Part shown: piece by piece, positions 25,407 through 34,296 of the stretch | Layout of the letters: each line of letters begins with the position of its first letter | Numbering within the stretch: position 1 is the first letter of the stretch | Assembly (NCBI RefSeq): GCF_035918095.1 | Contig: NZ_CP109137.1 | Span: forward strand, 5,210,001 to 5,274,000 | Direction: 5' to 3' | DNA: 64,000 bases | Origin: Streptomyces sp. NBC_01750 | GTDB taxonomy: Bacteria > Actinomycetota > Actinomycetes > Streptomycetales > Streptomycetaceae | Made by a program: the position numbers and the translations under genes | Notes under the pieces: generated by a model | The model's input: the letters and a program-made list of their open reading frames with translations, nothing else | Databases searched by the model: none | What the model was told of the DNA's origin: nothing

Positions 25407-26318
25407 ATGAACTACCAGTCCGTCCTGGAACGGATCGCGCAGGACGTCACACAGCAGGTCGGCAGCGGCAGGCCCGCCGAGTACATCCCCGCACTCGCCT
25501 CCGTCGACCCGCACCGCTTCGGCATGGCCCTCGCGGATGTGGACGGCAATGTGTACGGAGTCGGCGACTGGCAACGCCCCTTCTCCGCCCAGTCGATCAC
25601 CAAGGTCTTCACGCTCGCGCTGGTGCTGGCCCACGGTGGCGACAGCCTCTGGGAGCGGGTCGGCCGTGAGCCCTCCGGCAACCCGTTCAACTCGCTGGTG
25701 CAGCTCGAGTACGAGAACGGGATCCCGCGCAATCCCTTCATCAACGCGGGCGCGCTCGTCGTCACCGACCGTCTGCTGACCCTGACCGGCGACGCGAGCA
25801 GCGAGCTCCTGGAATTTCTGCGGCAGGAGAGCGGCAACCCGGAACTGGCCTTCGACGCGGAGGTCGCCGAGTCGGAGTCCGCGTTCGGTGACCGCAACGC
25901 CGCCCTGGCGCACTTCATGGCCTCCTACGGCAATATCACCAACCCTGTCCCCACCCTCCTCGAGCACTACTTCTGGCAGTGCGCGATCGAGATGAGCTGC
26001 GCCGATCTGGCCCTGGCGGCCCGCTTCCTGGTCCGCCACGGGCTGCGCGCCGACGGCTCCCGCCTGCTGACCCTCAGCGAGGCCAAGCAGATCAACGCCG
26101 TGATGCTCACCTGCGGTACGTACGACGCGGCCGGAGAGTTCGCCTACCGGGTCGGACTGCCGGGCAAGAGCGGCGTGGGCGGCGGGATCGTCGCGGTCGT
26201 GCCCGGGCGCTGCTCGCTGTCCGTATGGAGCCCGGGTCTGGACGAGCAAGGCAACTCGGTGGCAGGCGTGGCGGCGCTGGACCGCTTCACGACGCTGACC
26301 GGACTGTCGGTCTTCTAG
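25407..26318 (+). CDS. glsA: Glutaminase
   Basis: Hydrolyses glutamine to glutamate and ammonia. The 303-residue protein has the serine-dependent beta-lactamase-like fold of GlsA enzymes: FSAQSITKVF holds the catalytic Ser-x-x-Lys, NPFNSLVQLE and NPFINAGAL follow, and KSGVGGGIVAVVPG marks the C-terminal active-site strand. It starts six bases after the methyltransferase stop. It has no obvious link to menaquinone synthesis and may ride on the same transcript. Confidence 0.9.
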   Translation: MNYQSVLERIAQDVTQQVGSGRPAEYIPALASVDPHRFGMALADVDGNVYGVGDWQRPFSAQSITKVFTLALVLAHGGDSLWERVGREPSGNPFNSLVQLEYENGIPRNPFINAGALVVTDRLLTLTGDASSELLEFLRQESGNPELAFDAEVAESESAFGDRNAALAHFMASYGNITNPVPTLLEHYFWQCAIEMSCADLALAARFLVRHGLRADGSRLLTLSEAKQINAVMLTCGTYDAAGEFAYRVGLPGKSGVGGGIVAVVPGRCSLSVWSPGLDEQGNSVAGVAALDRFTTLTGLSVF

Positions 26319-26574
26319 CCGGAGAGCGGCCGCCGGGAAGGCCCCCGTCGCTCCGGACGACGCCACCGCATGTGCCGTCCCGGCCGCCGATCGCTGCGGC
26401 GGTGGGCCTGTCCGGCCGGGTGGAGCACCTCGCCGCGAAACGGAGACCGGGGCCCTGCCCTGAACCGGCTTGTATCAGCGGCGAGTTGACGGGAACCGGC
26501 GGGTGAGGAAGATGAGTCAGTTGTTTACGGCTTACTTATCTCCCGTCCCCGCCTGTCACCTCGGAGCACTCCTC

Positions 26575-29043
26575 ATGGCGTCGTACTGCCCGCACTGCGG
26601 AAACCCGTCCCCGGACGAGGCACGCTTCTGTATGAAATGCGGGCGGGAGCGGCTGCCGGAAGCCTCGGCGGCGCCGCCCGCGATGCCTCCGGCGGCCGCT
26701 CCCGCCGCCCTTCCGGCCCTTCCTCCGGCCCTGCCCGCCGCTCCTCCAGAGGCACCCGCCCATGCGCCGGCGCCCGCTCGCCCGTCGCCCGTCGGGGCTT
26801 TCTTCGGCCGGGCGTTCCGTGGCGACTGGCTCGCCTCGGCGAAGGCCGCAGCCTGGCCGGCCGGACTGCTGCTCGGACTCGCGGTGGCACTCGCCATCCC
26901 CTCGTACGGTCAGGACGACGAGGTCGTCGTCGGCTGGAGCGACCGGCTGCGGATCGCGCTCGCGATGCTGCTGCAGGCGTTCGGCGGTGGCTTCGAGGTG
27001 AAGGCCGCCAGTTCCTCGCCGTTCGGCTCCGGCGGCTCGGACTCCGGGTCCTTCGGCGGCGGTTCCCCGGACGGGATGTACGGCGACGGTTTCTCCGGAT
27101 ACCCCGGCACCTCGGGCGGCTCCGGCTCGGGCATGGACGCGATCGCCCAGGGCAGTGCCTCGCTCTCGCTGGTGCCGCTGACGGTGACCGTGCTGTGGAT
27201 CGGCGCGCTCTTCCTGGGCGCGCGGATGCTGCGTACGAGGGGTGCCGGGCTGGAAGCGGCCCTACGGATCTCGGTGCTGGTCACCGGCGTGGTGCTGGTA
27301 CTCGGCCTGTTCGCGCAGCCGGACATCGAGGGCGTGGAGATCTCCTCGTCGCCGCTCCTGGCCGCGCTCGGCGCGCTGGCGATCTCGCTCGCGGTGACCG
27401 CCGGAGTGCTCCAGCGCGACGACCTCGCCGCATGGCTGGCGCAGCGGCCCGCCGCCGGGTCGACGGTGCGTGCCCTGGGGACGGCGGTGCGGGCGCTCGG
27501 CGTGGTCGTGGCCCTGTGCTCGCTGGTCGGCTTCATCGTGTACGCCAACGCCGACGACGTGGACGGTACGGCCCTGCTCATCGCCCTTCCGGTCCTGCCG
27601 AACATCGGCTTGGCGGTCCTCGGGCTGAGCTGGGGCGTACCGGTGAAGTACGACGTCCAGGGCCAGTTCAGCCTGATCGGCTCCAGCGCGGAGCACGGCA
27701 GCTTCGGTCTTTCGGAGATCGGCGATGTGTGGGGCGGCGGCGCGGTCGCCGGGGCGGTGGCCCTCGGTGTGGTCTGCGCGCTCACGCTCGGTGTCTGGGC
27801 GGCCCGCCGCTCGGCGGACCGTCGCGAACAGCTGCTGGCCGGAGGCTTCTCGCTGGGCCTTGTCCTGCTGTTCACGGGCGTGAGCGGGGTCTCCGCCGAC
27901 ATGGCGGGCGGCCTGTCGGACTGGGGCGGCCGGGGCACATCGGAGTTCGCCCCGAGCGTTGCGGACGCGCTGCTCTTCGGCCTGCTGTGGGTGGGTGCGG
28001 CGACGTTCCTGGGCCCGTACGTGCTGCGGATGGTGGGGCGGCAGGCGGCGGTGCCGACGCTGCCGGCGTACGGACCTGGCCCGGCGTACGGACCTGGCCC
28101 GGCGTACGTGCCCGGAGCGCCGGCCGGCCTGACTGCTCCCGCCGCCCCGGCCACCCCGTTCGTGGCTGACGTGCCCGCCCCGCCCGTGCCTTCTCCCGCC
28201 GTCCCGCAGCCCCCGGTCCCGGGCGTGTACCACCCGAGTACCGTTCAGCTCTCCGCCTCACCGTCCGGCGCCGCGGCTGCCTCACCGGCCGCCGCCCACG
28301 ATCCCGCCGCCGCGGCGGCCGCCGCCGAACGCAGGCGCAGGGTCCTCGTGTGGACGGCCACCCTCACCGCCGCGTTCGTCATCGGCGGTGGCGCTACGGC
28401 CGGGGCACTGCTCCTGAAGAAGGACCACGACACATCCGGCGAGGCGAAGAACGGGCAGCCGGCCGTATCGCAGTCGCCTTCCCCCCGGCAGGCCCCACCG
28501 GCGTCGGCGTCCCCTTCCGGAAGCCCGGCCGGCAGCCCCTCCGCCACCCCGTCCACGGGCCCGTCGTCACCTCCGCCGGGCGGTGCCACGCTCCCGGACG
28601 GCTTTGTGCTGAAGCAGGACCCCGCCGGGTTCACCGTCGCGGTGATGGACGGCTGGCGGCGCCGGCAGTCGGGCAGCCAGGTCTACTACGAAGCCCCGAC
28701 AGGCGGTTCGTATCTCCAGATCGGCGTCATCAAGAACACGCCGATGACCTCGTACGAGAACTTCATCACCCTGGAGAAGAAGCACCTGGAGACTCCTGAG
28801 ACCCGGTACGAGCGCGGTCAGCTGATCAAGAACACCTATCAGGGGCGGCCGGGCGCGCTCTGGGAGTTCACGCATATCCCCGAGCCGGACGAGGGCAGCC
28901 TGCAGCGGCACGTCATCGACCAGGCGTTCGTCGCGGCGGACGGCACGGAGTACGCGATCCTCGCCGCCGACCGCGCCGATCTCTGGGACCGGGACAAGGA
29001 CGTGGTCTTCTCGACCGCCGTCAACACCTTCAAAGTGGGCTAG
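26575..29043 (+). CDS. Zinc-ribbon multi-pass membrane protein
   Basis: An 822-residue protein starting with a double-cysteine zinc ribbon (C5-P-H-C8 and C19-M-K-C22), a Pro/Ala linker, and a block of about eight hydrophobic segments between residues 90 and 490. A second Pro-rich linker includes two tandem 18-bp DNA repeats coding for AYGPGP. Another membrane helix lies at about 592-612, then a Ser/Pro spacer and a roughly 140-residue outer domain beginning LPDGFVLKQDPAGFTVAV. No enzyme motif seen. GGAG nine bases before ATG 26575. Probably an envelope sensor or anchoring protein. Confidence 0.75.
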   Translation: MASYCPHCGNPSPDEARFCMKCGRERLPEASAAPPAMPPAAAPAALPALPPALPAAPPEAPAHAPAPARPSPVGAFFGRAFRGDWLASAKAAAWPAGLLLGLAVALAIPSYGQDDEVVVGWSDRLRIALAMLLQAFGGGFEVKAASSSPFGSGGSDSGSFGGGSPDGMYGDGFSGYPGTSGGSGSGMDAIAQGSASLSLVPLTVTVLWIGALFLGARMLRTRGAGLEAALRISVLVTGVVLVLGLFAQPDIEGVEISSSPLLAALGALAISLAVTAGVLQRDDLAAWLAQRPAAGSTVRALGTAVRALGVVVALCSLVGFIVYANADDVDGTALLIALPVLPNIGLAVLGLSWGVPVKYDVQGQFSLIGSSAEHGSFGLSEIGDVWGGGAVAGAVALGVVCALTLGVWAARRSADRREQLLAGGFSLGLVLLFTGVSGVSADMAGGLSDWGGRGTSEFAPSVADALLFGLLWVGAATFLGPYVLRMVGRQAAVPTLPAYGPGPAYGPGPAYVPGAPAGLTAPAAPATPFVADVPAPPVPSPAVPQPPVPGVYHPSTVQLSASPSGAAAASPAAAHDPAAAAAAAERRRRVLVWTATLTAAFVIGGGATAGALLLKKDHDTSGEAKNGQPAVSQSPSPRQAPPASASPSGSPAGSPSATPSTGPSSPPPGGATLPDGFVLKQDPAGFTVAVMDGWRRRQSGSQVYYEAPTGGSYLQIGVIKNTPMTSYENFITLEKKHLETPETRYERGQLIKNTYQGRPGALWEFTHIPEPDEGSLQRHVIDQAFVAADGTEYAILAADRADLWDRDKDVVFSTAVNTFKVG

Positions 29044-29558
29044 GGCTGCTGGAGCTCCAGCCGGAAGCGGTATCCCTTCTGCTGGGACGCCGGCGTCGTG
29101 AACGTCTCGGCCAGCTCCATCCCCAGCCGCCGGATCACCGCGATCGAACGCTCATTGCGCGCGTTCACCATCGCCACCACCCGCTCCACCCCGGCCGCCC
29201 GTACCCGCTCCAGCGTGGTGCGGGCGGCGGCGGTCGCGTATCCCTTGCCCCACGCGGCCCGCGCCAGCCGCCAGCCGATCTCGATCTCGCCGACCGGGCC
29301 GAAGGTCTCGTGCGGCCAGGGCTGCGCGCCGGTGAAGCCGATCACCTCGCCGTCCTCGTCGAGCATGGTCCAGAAGCAGAAGCCGTGCTCGGCGTCGTGT
29401 CTGCGCTGCCGGGCGGTCAGCTCCTCGTAGACGGAGAGCTCCGCCGCCTTCCCGCCGTGGAACTCCATCACTTCCGGGTCGTTGAAGACCCGGTGCCAGG
29501 TCAGGGCGTCCTCGTCGGTGGGCACACGCAGCTGTACGGCGGGGAGCGGCCTGGTCAT
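29040..29558 (-). CDS. GNAT-family acetyltransferase (RimJ/RimL type)
   Basis: A 172-residue acetyltransferase. The acetyl-CoA loop is RAAWGKGYATAAARTTLE near residues 99-116 and the RimJ/L-like strand pattern EIEIGWRLA precedes it; NARNERSIAVIRRLGM is the classic Asn-containing alpha-4 segment. Substrate unknown. Its stop overlaps the stop of the zinc-ribbon gene tail-to-tail by four bases, and it diverges from the reductase gene. Confidence 0.85.
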   Translation of the reverse strand: MTRPLPAVQLRVPTDEDALTWHRVFNDPEVMEFHGGKAAELSVYEELTARQRRHDAEHGFCFWTMLDEDGEVIGFTGAQPWPHETFGPVGEIEIGWRLARAAWGKGYATAAARTTLERVRAAGVERVVAMVNARNERSIAVIRRLGMELAETFTTPASQQKGYRFRLELQQP

Positions 29559-29657
29559 AGGGGGGAGCCCTTCAGTTTGTGGATCAGTAGCCCCCCATAG
29601 ACTGCACATGTCCTGTGCCTTTCGGTACGCAATATCGAGTCTTCGGGAGAACCCGCC

Positions 29658-30941
29658 GTGACCGAGCCCCTCTCCGAACACACCGCCGATGTGATCGTCG
29701 TCGGGGCAGGCCCGGCCGGCTCCACGACCGCGTACTACCTTGCCAAGGCGGGCCTCGACGTCCTTCTCCTCGAGAAGACGGCCTTCCCGCGCGAGAAGGT
29801 CTGCGGCGACGGCCTCACGCCACGCGCCACGAAGCAGCTGGTGGCGATGGGTATCGACATCTCCGAGGAGGCCGGCTGGCTGCGCAACAAGGGCCTGCGG
29901 ATCATCGGCGGCGGCGTGCGGCTCCAGCTCGACTGGCCGGATCTCGCCTCCTTCCCGGACTACGGACTCGTACGCAAGCGTGACGACTTCGACGAGCAAC
30001 TGGCCAGGCAGGCGCAGAAGGCGGGCGCCCGGCTGTACGAGCGGTGCAATGTCGGGGCCCCGATCATCGACGAGCGGACCGGCCGCATCACCGGCGTCAA
30101 CGCCAAGCTGGGGGAGGAGAAGACCCCGGTCACCTTCCACGCACCGCTCGTCGTCGCAGCCGACGGCAATTCGACCCGGCTCTCCCTCGCCATGGGGTTG
30201 CACCGCCGCGAGGACCGTCCGATGGGCGTCGCCGTACGGACGTACTTCACCTCGCCGCGCCACGACGACGACTATCTGGAGTCCTGGCTGGAGCTCTGGG
30301 ACCGCCGGGGCACCGAGGACCGGCTCCTCCCCGGCTACGGCTGGATCTTCGGCATGGGTGACGGCACCTCGAACGTCGGCCTCGGTGTACTGAACACCTC
30401 CGCCGCCTTCAAGGAGCTGGACTGGCGCGAGGTGCTGAAGGCCTGGTGCGCCTCGATGCCGGAGGACTGGGGCTACACCGAGGAGAACATGACGATGCCG
30501 ATCCGCGGCGCCGCGCTCCCGATGGCCTTCAACCGCCAGCCGCACTACACCAAGGGCCTGCTGCTGGTCGGCGACGCGGGCGGTCTGGTCAACCCGTTCA
30601 ACGGCGAGGGCATCGCGTACGCCATGGAGTCCGGGCAGATCGCAGCCGACGTGATCGTGCAGGCGCACGCCCGGCAGACGCCGGCGCAGCGCGAGCTGGC
30701 GCTCCACCGCTACCCGAAGATCCTCAAGGACACGTACGGCGGCTACTACACCCTGGGCCGCGCCTTCGTGAAGCTCATCGGCAACCCGAAGGTCATGAAG
30801 ATCGCGACGCAGCGCGGTCTGACGCACCCGCTGCTGATGAAGTTCACCCTGAAGATGCTGGCCAACCTCACCGACCCGACGGGCGGCGACGCGATGGACC
30901 GGATCATCAACGGGCTCTCGAAGGTGGCCCCGAAGGCCTGA
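29658..30941 (+). CDS. Geranylgeranyl reductase family flavoprotein (possible menaquinone-tail reductase)
   Basis: A 427-residue FAD enzyme. The dinucleotide motif VIVVGAGPAGSTTAYYLAKAG opens in two adjacent halves at about residues 12-32; EKVCGDGLTPRA is the family motif at about 46-57 and VGDAGGLVNPFNGEGI at about 304 binds FAD. The family saturates isoprenoid double bonds. Mycobacterial MenJ, of this family, reduces one double bond of the menaquinone tail, and this gene lies between menaquinone genes and nuo, so a MenJ-like role is inferred. A TAGACT -10 box lies at 29598-29603. Confidence 0.85.
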   Translation: MTEPLSEHTADVIVVGAGPAGSTTAYYLAKAGLDVLLLEKTAFPREKVCGDGLTPRATKQLVAMGIDISEEAGWLRNKGLRIIGGGVRLQLDWPDLASFPDYGLVRKRDDFDEQLARQAQKAGARLYERCNVGAPIIDERTGRITGVNAKLGEEKTPVTFHAPLVVAADGNSTRLSLAMGLHRREDRPMGVAVRTYFTSPRHDDDYLESWLELWDRRGTEDRLLPGYGWIFGMGDGTSNVGLGVLNTSAAFKELDWREVLKAWCASMPEDWGYTEENMTMPIRGAALPMAFNRQPHYTKGLLLVGDAGGLVNPFNGEGIAYAMESGQIAADVIVQAHARQTPAQRELALHRYPKILKDTYGGYYTLGRAFVKLIGNPKVMKIATQRGLTHPLLMKFTLKMLANLTDPTGGDAMDRIINGLSKVAPKA

Positions 30942-31081
30942 TACGGCTCACCACCGGCCGTTCGCCCCGCCCTCACCGCGAAGGACCCCCGCCCTCGCCG
31001 CGAAGGCGGGGCCTACCCGTTGTGAGGATGCTGTGCCCGCCCCGGACGAACGGTCTCCGGGGGCGTGGCCGCGTGTACGGA

Positions 31082-31128
31082 CGAAGGGCCGCGGCTCCAC
31101 CCCCGAGCGGGGGAGCCGCGGCCCTTCG
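31082..31128. terminator. Bidirectional terminator between reductase and NlpC/P60 genes
   Basis: A perfect 17-bp hairpin (CGAAGGGCCGCGGCTCC and complement) with a 13-base loop between converging genes. A second weaker GC-rich hairpin lies at about 30985-31015. Confidence 0.85.
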
Positions 31129-31155
31129 AAGCCTGCCTGTCGGTGCGTGGGGCGG

Positions 31156-31956
31156 TCAGAGAACGCGGACCGCGCCGCTCGCCGGGTAGCCCGACAGATC
31201 CTGGATGACGACGCCCTTGCCGGGGTTGGCCGCGTCGAGGTACTTGCCGTCGCCGATGTAGACGCCGACATGGTACGCGCTGCCGGCGCCGCCCCAGTAG
31301 AGGATGTCGCCGACCTGGAGGTTGCTGGTGCCCACCTGGGTGCCGGCCACCGACTGGTCCTCCGAGACACGCGGCAGGTCGACGCCGACCGTCTTGAACG
31401 CGGCCTGGACGAGGCCGGAGCAGTCCCACGAGTTGGGTCCGGTGCCGCCCATGACGTAGGCGTCGCCGAGCTGTGCCTTGAGGAAGGCCACAACGGTCGC
31501 CGCGGAGCCCGTAGCGTTCGAGGAGGTGTTGGCGGAGGCGGAGAGCGTTGTGCGCTCGGAGGACCGGGAGGCGCGCGCCTGGGTCTCGGCGCCGGCGCGC
31601 TTCTTCGCCTCGGCCTTCTCCTTGGCCTCAGCCTTGCGGTCGGCCTCGGCCTTGGCCTTCTTGGCGGTCTGCGCGGCCTTGGCGGCCGCCGCGTCCTCCT
31701 GGGCCTGCAACTCGAGGTCGAGCGCGATCTCCTGGCTGGCCTCGGCGGACTGCGAGACGGCGGCAGAGAGCGAGAGACCCGACGTCAGCGCCGGCATCTC
31801 GATGGTCTCGGTCACCGGCTCGGCGTTCGCCGGCCCGGCAGCGCCAGCCACTGCGATGGTGCTGAGAACGCCACCGGCAACTCCGGCCCGAAGCGCCAAC
31901 TTCGAGGCGCTGCGGCGGGGCTTCCGGTGGCTGGGTATGTGAGCGGTGTGGGACAT
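31156..31956 (-). CDS. Secreted NlpC/P60 peptidoglycan endopeptidase
   Basis: A 266-residue exported cysteine peptidase (C40). Signal peptide with twin basic start and cleavage after ANA near residue 47; an Ala/Lys/Glu-rich coiled coil spans about 80-130; the C-terminal NlpC/P60 domain has the catalytic WDCSGLVQAAF (C179) and AYHVGVYIG (His near 229). It should cut the stem peptide of peptidoglycan. ATG start at 31956. It diverges from nuoA across a 693-bp region with several palindromic elements. I looked for a ydaO riboswitch upstream and could not confirm one. Confidence 0.9.
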   Translation of the reverse strand: MSHTAHIPSHRKPRRSASKLALRAGVAGGVLSTIAVAGAAGPANAEPVTETIEMPALTSGLSLSAAVSQSAEASQEIALDLELQAQEDAAAAKAAQTAKKAKAEADRKAEAKEKAEAKKRAGAETQARASRSSERTTLSASANTSSNATGSAATVVAFLKAQLGDAYVMGGTGPNSWDCSGLVQAAFKTVGVDLPRVSEDQSVAGTQVGTSNLQVGDILYWGGAGSAYHVGVYIGDGKYLDAANPGKGVVIQDLSGYPASGAVRVL

Positions 31957-32086
31957 GAGTACAACCGCTATCAGGGCTTCACGGTTCCCTTCAAGAAACG
32001 TGTGTTGCGCCACAGTTGTGATCGGAACGTTTGAATCCGCGCTCCTCCGGCCTTTATTGACGCCGTAACGGGCAATCCGGGCATGC

Positions 32087-32106
32087 ATGATCACGGCTGT
32101 GATCAT
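32087..32106. promoter_or_regulatory. 20-bp perfect inverted repeat
   Basis: ATGATCAC and GTGATCAT arms around GGCT. Probably a dimeric regulator site acting on the NlpC/P60 gene, whose start is 131 bp to the left. Regulator unknown. Confidence 0.55.
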
Positions 32107-32531
32107 TGGCTTTCCGTAAAAGGTCCGAATTGCCTGGCACTTACCATCCCTTCACGCCGATGGCCAAGGCCCCTTTTGTTGATGAACCGGGCGAGTGGTG
32201 CAGGTCACAGAAAGGTCAACGTCCCGGTGCCTGGGTGGCTCGTGAATGCGGGCACGCGTCCACCCGGATCCGCGAGGGTCCCCCGGGCGGGTGACCCGGA
32301 GTCCACTATCACCCGTTGCGGCCCATTGCCAATTTGCCCGTACGGGCCACCACTTGATAGAGCGCGACGCCCCTGACCAGCGGTAACGCCACCGGATGTC
32401 ACGTCTGGTAACCACTCGGGCGCTTCGCGTATGAAGATCACCGCTCATCCGACTTCATGATCGTTCGCCGGGTGGTGGAGATCACAAAGACGTTGTCGCA
32501 CCCCGTGTCGCAGATCACAGACCGGCAGGCA

Positions 32532-32537
32532 TAGGAT
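32532..32537 (+). promoter_or_regulatory. nuoA promoter -10 box
   Basis: TAGGAT, a good Streptomyces -10, puts the start of transcription near 32544. No standard -35 is visible; one GTG-N6-ATCAC site (32505-32518) occupies that place, suggesting an activator. Confidence 0.5.
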
Positions 32538-32552
32538 GCGGAGCAGTCGGGC

Positions 32553-32570
32553 TTGTGAACTGCCTCACAT
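32553..32570 (+). promoter_or_regulatory. Rex operator (ROP) of the nuo operon
   Basis: TTGTGA-N6-TCACAT matches the Streptomyces Rex consensus TTGTGA-N6-TCACAA at all fixed positions but the last. It lies just after the predicted start of transcription, a repressing position. Rex senses the NADH/NAD+ ratio and is known to control respiratory genes in Streptomyces. Confidence 0.75.
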
Positions 32571-32649
32571 GTGCACGATCTTCGCGAGGCGGCGAGGCGG
32601 ATGCCCGGTGCGGTCCAACGGTCAAGGACGACTGGAAGGAGCGAGGAGG

Positions 32650-33009
32650 GTGAATGCTTACGCGCCCATCCTTGTGCTCGGCGCCCTCGGGGCAGGGTTT
32701 GCGATCTTCTCCGTGGTCATGGCCACGCTTATCGGCCCCAAGCGCTATAACCGGGCAAAACTAGAGGCGTACGAGTGCGGTATCGAGCCGACTCCCACGC
32801 CGGCCGGAGGCGGCCGCTTTCCCATCAAGTACTACCTGACGGCGATGCTCTTCATCGTCTTCGACATCGAGATCGTCTTCCTCTACCCCTGGGCGGTCAC
32901 CTTCGACGCCCTGGGGCTTTTCGGGCTCGTGGAGATGCTGCTCTTCGTGCTCACCGTCTTCGTCGCCTACGCGTATGTATGGCGGCGCGGCGGCCTGGAA
33001 TGGGACTGA
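32650..33009 (+). CDS. nuoA: NADH-quinone oxidoreductase subunit A
   Basis: Small membrane subunit of complex I, 119 residues, three membrane helices. The conserved loop [13 protein letters not shown] and the segment [15 protein letters not shown] are intact. GTG at 32650 is preceded by GAGGAGG, fixing the start. First gene of the nuo operon, under the Rex-type operator. Confidence 0.95.
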   Translation: MNAYAPILVLGALGAGFAIFSVVMATLIGPKRYNRAKLEAYECGIEPTPTPAGGGRFPIKYYLTAMLFIVFDIEIVFLYPWAVTFDALGLFGLVEMLLFVLTVFVAYAYVWRRGGLEWD

Positions 33010-33028
33010 GGGGCTGAGGAGCACACCA

Positions 33029-33583
33029 ATGGGAATCGAAGAGAAGCTGCCGAGCGGTTTTCTGCTGACCACCGTCGAACAGGCCTCGGGCTGGGTGCGC
33101 AAATCATCCGTCTTCCCGGCCACCTTCGGTCTGGCCTGCTGCGCCATCGAGATGATGACGACCGGCGCCGGCCGTTACGACCTGGCCCGCTTCGGCATGG
33201 AGGTCTTCCGCGGCTCGCCGCGCCAGGCCGACCTGATGATCGTCGCCGGCCGGGTGAGTCAGAAGATGGCGCCCGTCCTGAGGCAGGTCTACGACCAGAT
33301 GCCCAACCCCAAGTGGGTTATCTCCATGGGTGTTTGTGCCTCATCAGGCGGAATGTTCAACAATTATGCGATTGTGCAGGGTGTTGATCATATTGTCCCC
33401 GTCGATATCTATTTGCCTGGTTGCCCGCCGCGTCCGGAGATGCTGATCGACGCGATTCTCAAGCTGCACCACAAGATCCAGACCTCCAAGCTCGGCGTGA
33501 ACGCGGAGGAGGCGGCCCGCGAGGCGGAGGAAGCGGCTCTCAAGGCGCTCCCCACCATCGAGATGAAGGGGCTGCTGCGGTGA
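33029..33583 (+). CDS. nuoB: NADH-quinone oxidoreductase subunit B
   Basis: Peripheral subunit of 184 residues that carries cluster N2, the electron donor to quinone. Cysteine ligands: tandem C37-C38 in [10 protein letters not shown], one in MGVCASSGG and one in [12 protein letters not shown] at 33029 after CTGAGGAG. Its stop overlaps the nuoC GTG. Several AT-richer codons appear at about 33340-33420 compared with neighbours. Confidence 0.95.
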   Translation: MGIEEKLPSGFLLTTVEQASGWVRKSSVFPATFGLACCAIEMMTTGAGRYDLARFGMEVFRGSPRQADLMIVAGRVSQKMAPVLRQVYDQMPNPKWVISMGVCASSGGMFNNYAIVQGVDHIVPVDIYLPGCPPRPEMLIDAILKLHHKIQTSKLGVNAEEAAREAEEAALKALPTIEMKGLLR

Positions 33584-34296
33584 GTGACAGCAACAACACC
33601 AACGGCAACAACGTCCCGTCGCCACGGGACGAGTCCGGCGATGTCATCGGCGTACGCAAGGGCATGTTCGGCGCCGGCAACGGCGGCGATACGAGTGGCT
33701 ACGGCGGTCTCGTCAGGACGGTGACCCTGCCGGGCGCCTCCCACCGCCCCTACGGCGGCTACTTCGACGAGATCGCCGACGAGCTCGAAGGCGCGCTGGA
33801 GGAGCAGGGACTCGTCCCCGAGAACGCCATCGAAAAGACGGTCGTCGACCGCGGCGAGCTCACCTTCCACATCGCCCGCGAGCATCTGCTCACCGTGGCG
33901 CAGACCCTGCGCGACGACCCGGCCCTGCGCTTCGAGCTCTGTACGGGTGTCTCCGGTGTCCACTACCTCGAGGACAAGGGCCGCGAGCTGCACGCCGTCT
34001 ACCACCTGCGCTCGCTCACCCACGGCCGGCTGATCCGCCTCGAGGTCTCCGCACCGGACAGCGACCCGCACGTGCCGTCCCTGGTCTCGGTCTATCCGAC
34101 CAACGACTGGCACGAGCGCGAGACGTACGACTTCTTCGGGCTCGTCTTCGACGGCCACCCCGCCCTCACCCGGATCATGATGCCGGACGACTGGCAGGGC
34201 TTCCCGCAGCGCAAGGACTATCCACTCGGCGGCATCGCCGTCGAGTACAAGGGCGCCCAGATCCCGGCTCCGGACCAGCGGAGGTCGTACAGCTGA
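33580..34296 (+). CDS. nuoC: NADH-quinone oxidoreductase subunit C
   Basis: The 30-kDa subunit of complex I, 238 residues, with the signature [18 protein letters not shown] and a polar, glycine-rich N-terminal extension usual in actinobacteria. It packs with NuoD near the quinone site. GTG start overlaps nuoB (GTGA) and its TGA overlaps the nuoD ATG (TGATG). Confidence 0.95.
   Translation: MSDSNNTNGNNVPSPRDESGDVIGVRKGMFGAGNGGDTSGYGGLVRTVTLPGASHRPYGGYFDEIADELEGALEEQGLVPENAIEKTVVDRGELTFHIAREHLLTVAQTLRDDPALRFELCTGVSGVHYLEDKGRELHAVYHLRSLTHGRLIRLEVSAPDSDPHVPSLVSVYPTNDWHERETYDFFGLVFDGHPALTRIMMPDDWQGFPQRKDYPLGGIAVEYKGAQIPAPDQRRSYS

Larger units (their letters stand above)
31957..32649. other. 693-bp divergent regulatory region between NlpC/P60 and nuoA
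   Basis: No convincing gene. It holds a 20-bp perfect inverted repeat (32087-32106), repeated GATCAC/GTGATC motifs (32017-32023, 32087-32106, 32436-32441, 32480-32486, 32513-32519), two GTG-N6-ATCAC sites 33 bp apart (32472-32485, 32505-32518), the nuoA -10 box and a Rex-type operator. The NlpC/P60 transcript probably has a long 5' untranslated region. Confidence 0.6.

Noticed and set aside
26319..26574. Earlier start for the zinc-ribbon protein at about 26470
   Set aside because: The upstream codons give no conserved sequence, while ATG 26575 has a ribosome-binding site and begins exactly at the zinc ribbon.
31957..32300. ydaO (c-di-AMP) riboswitch upstream of the NlpC/P60 gene
   Set aside because: Such riboswitches often precede Streptomyces cell-wall hydrolases, but I could not match the conserved core in the minus-strand leader by eye. 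A covariance-model search would settle it.
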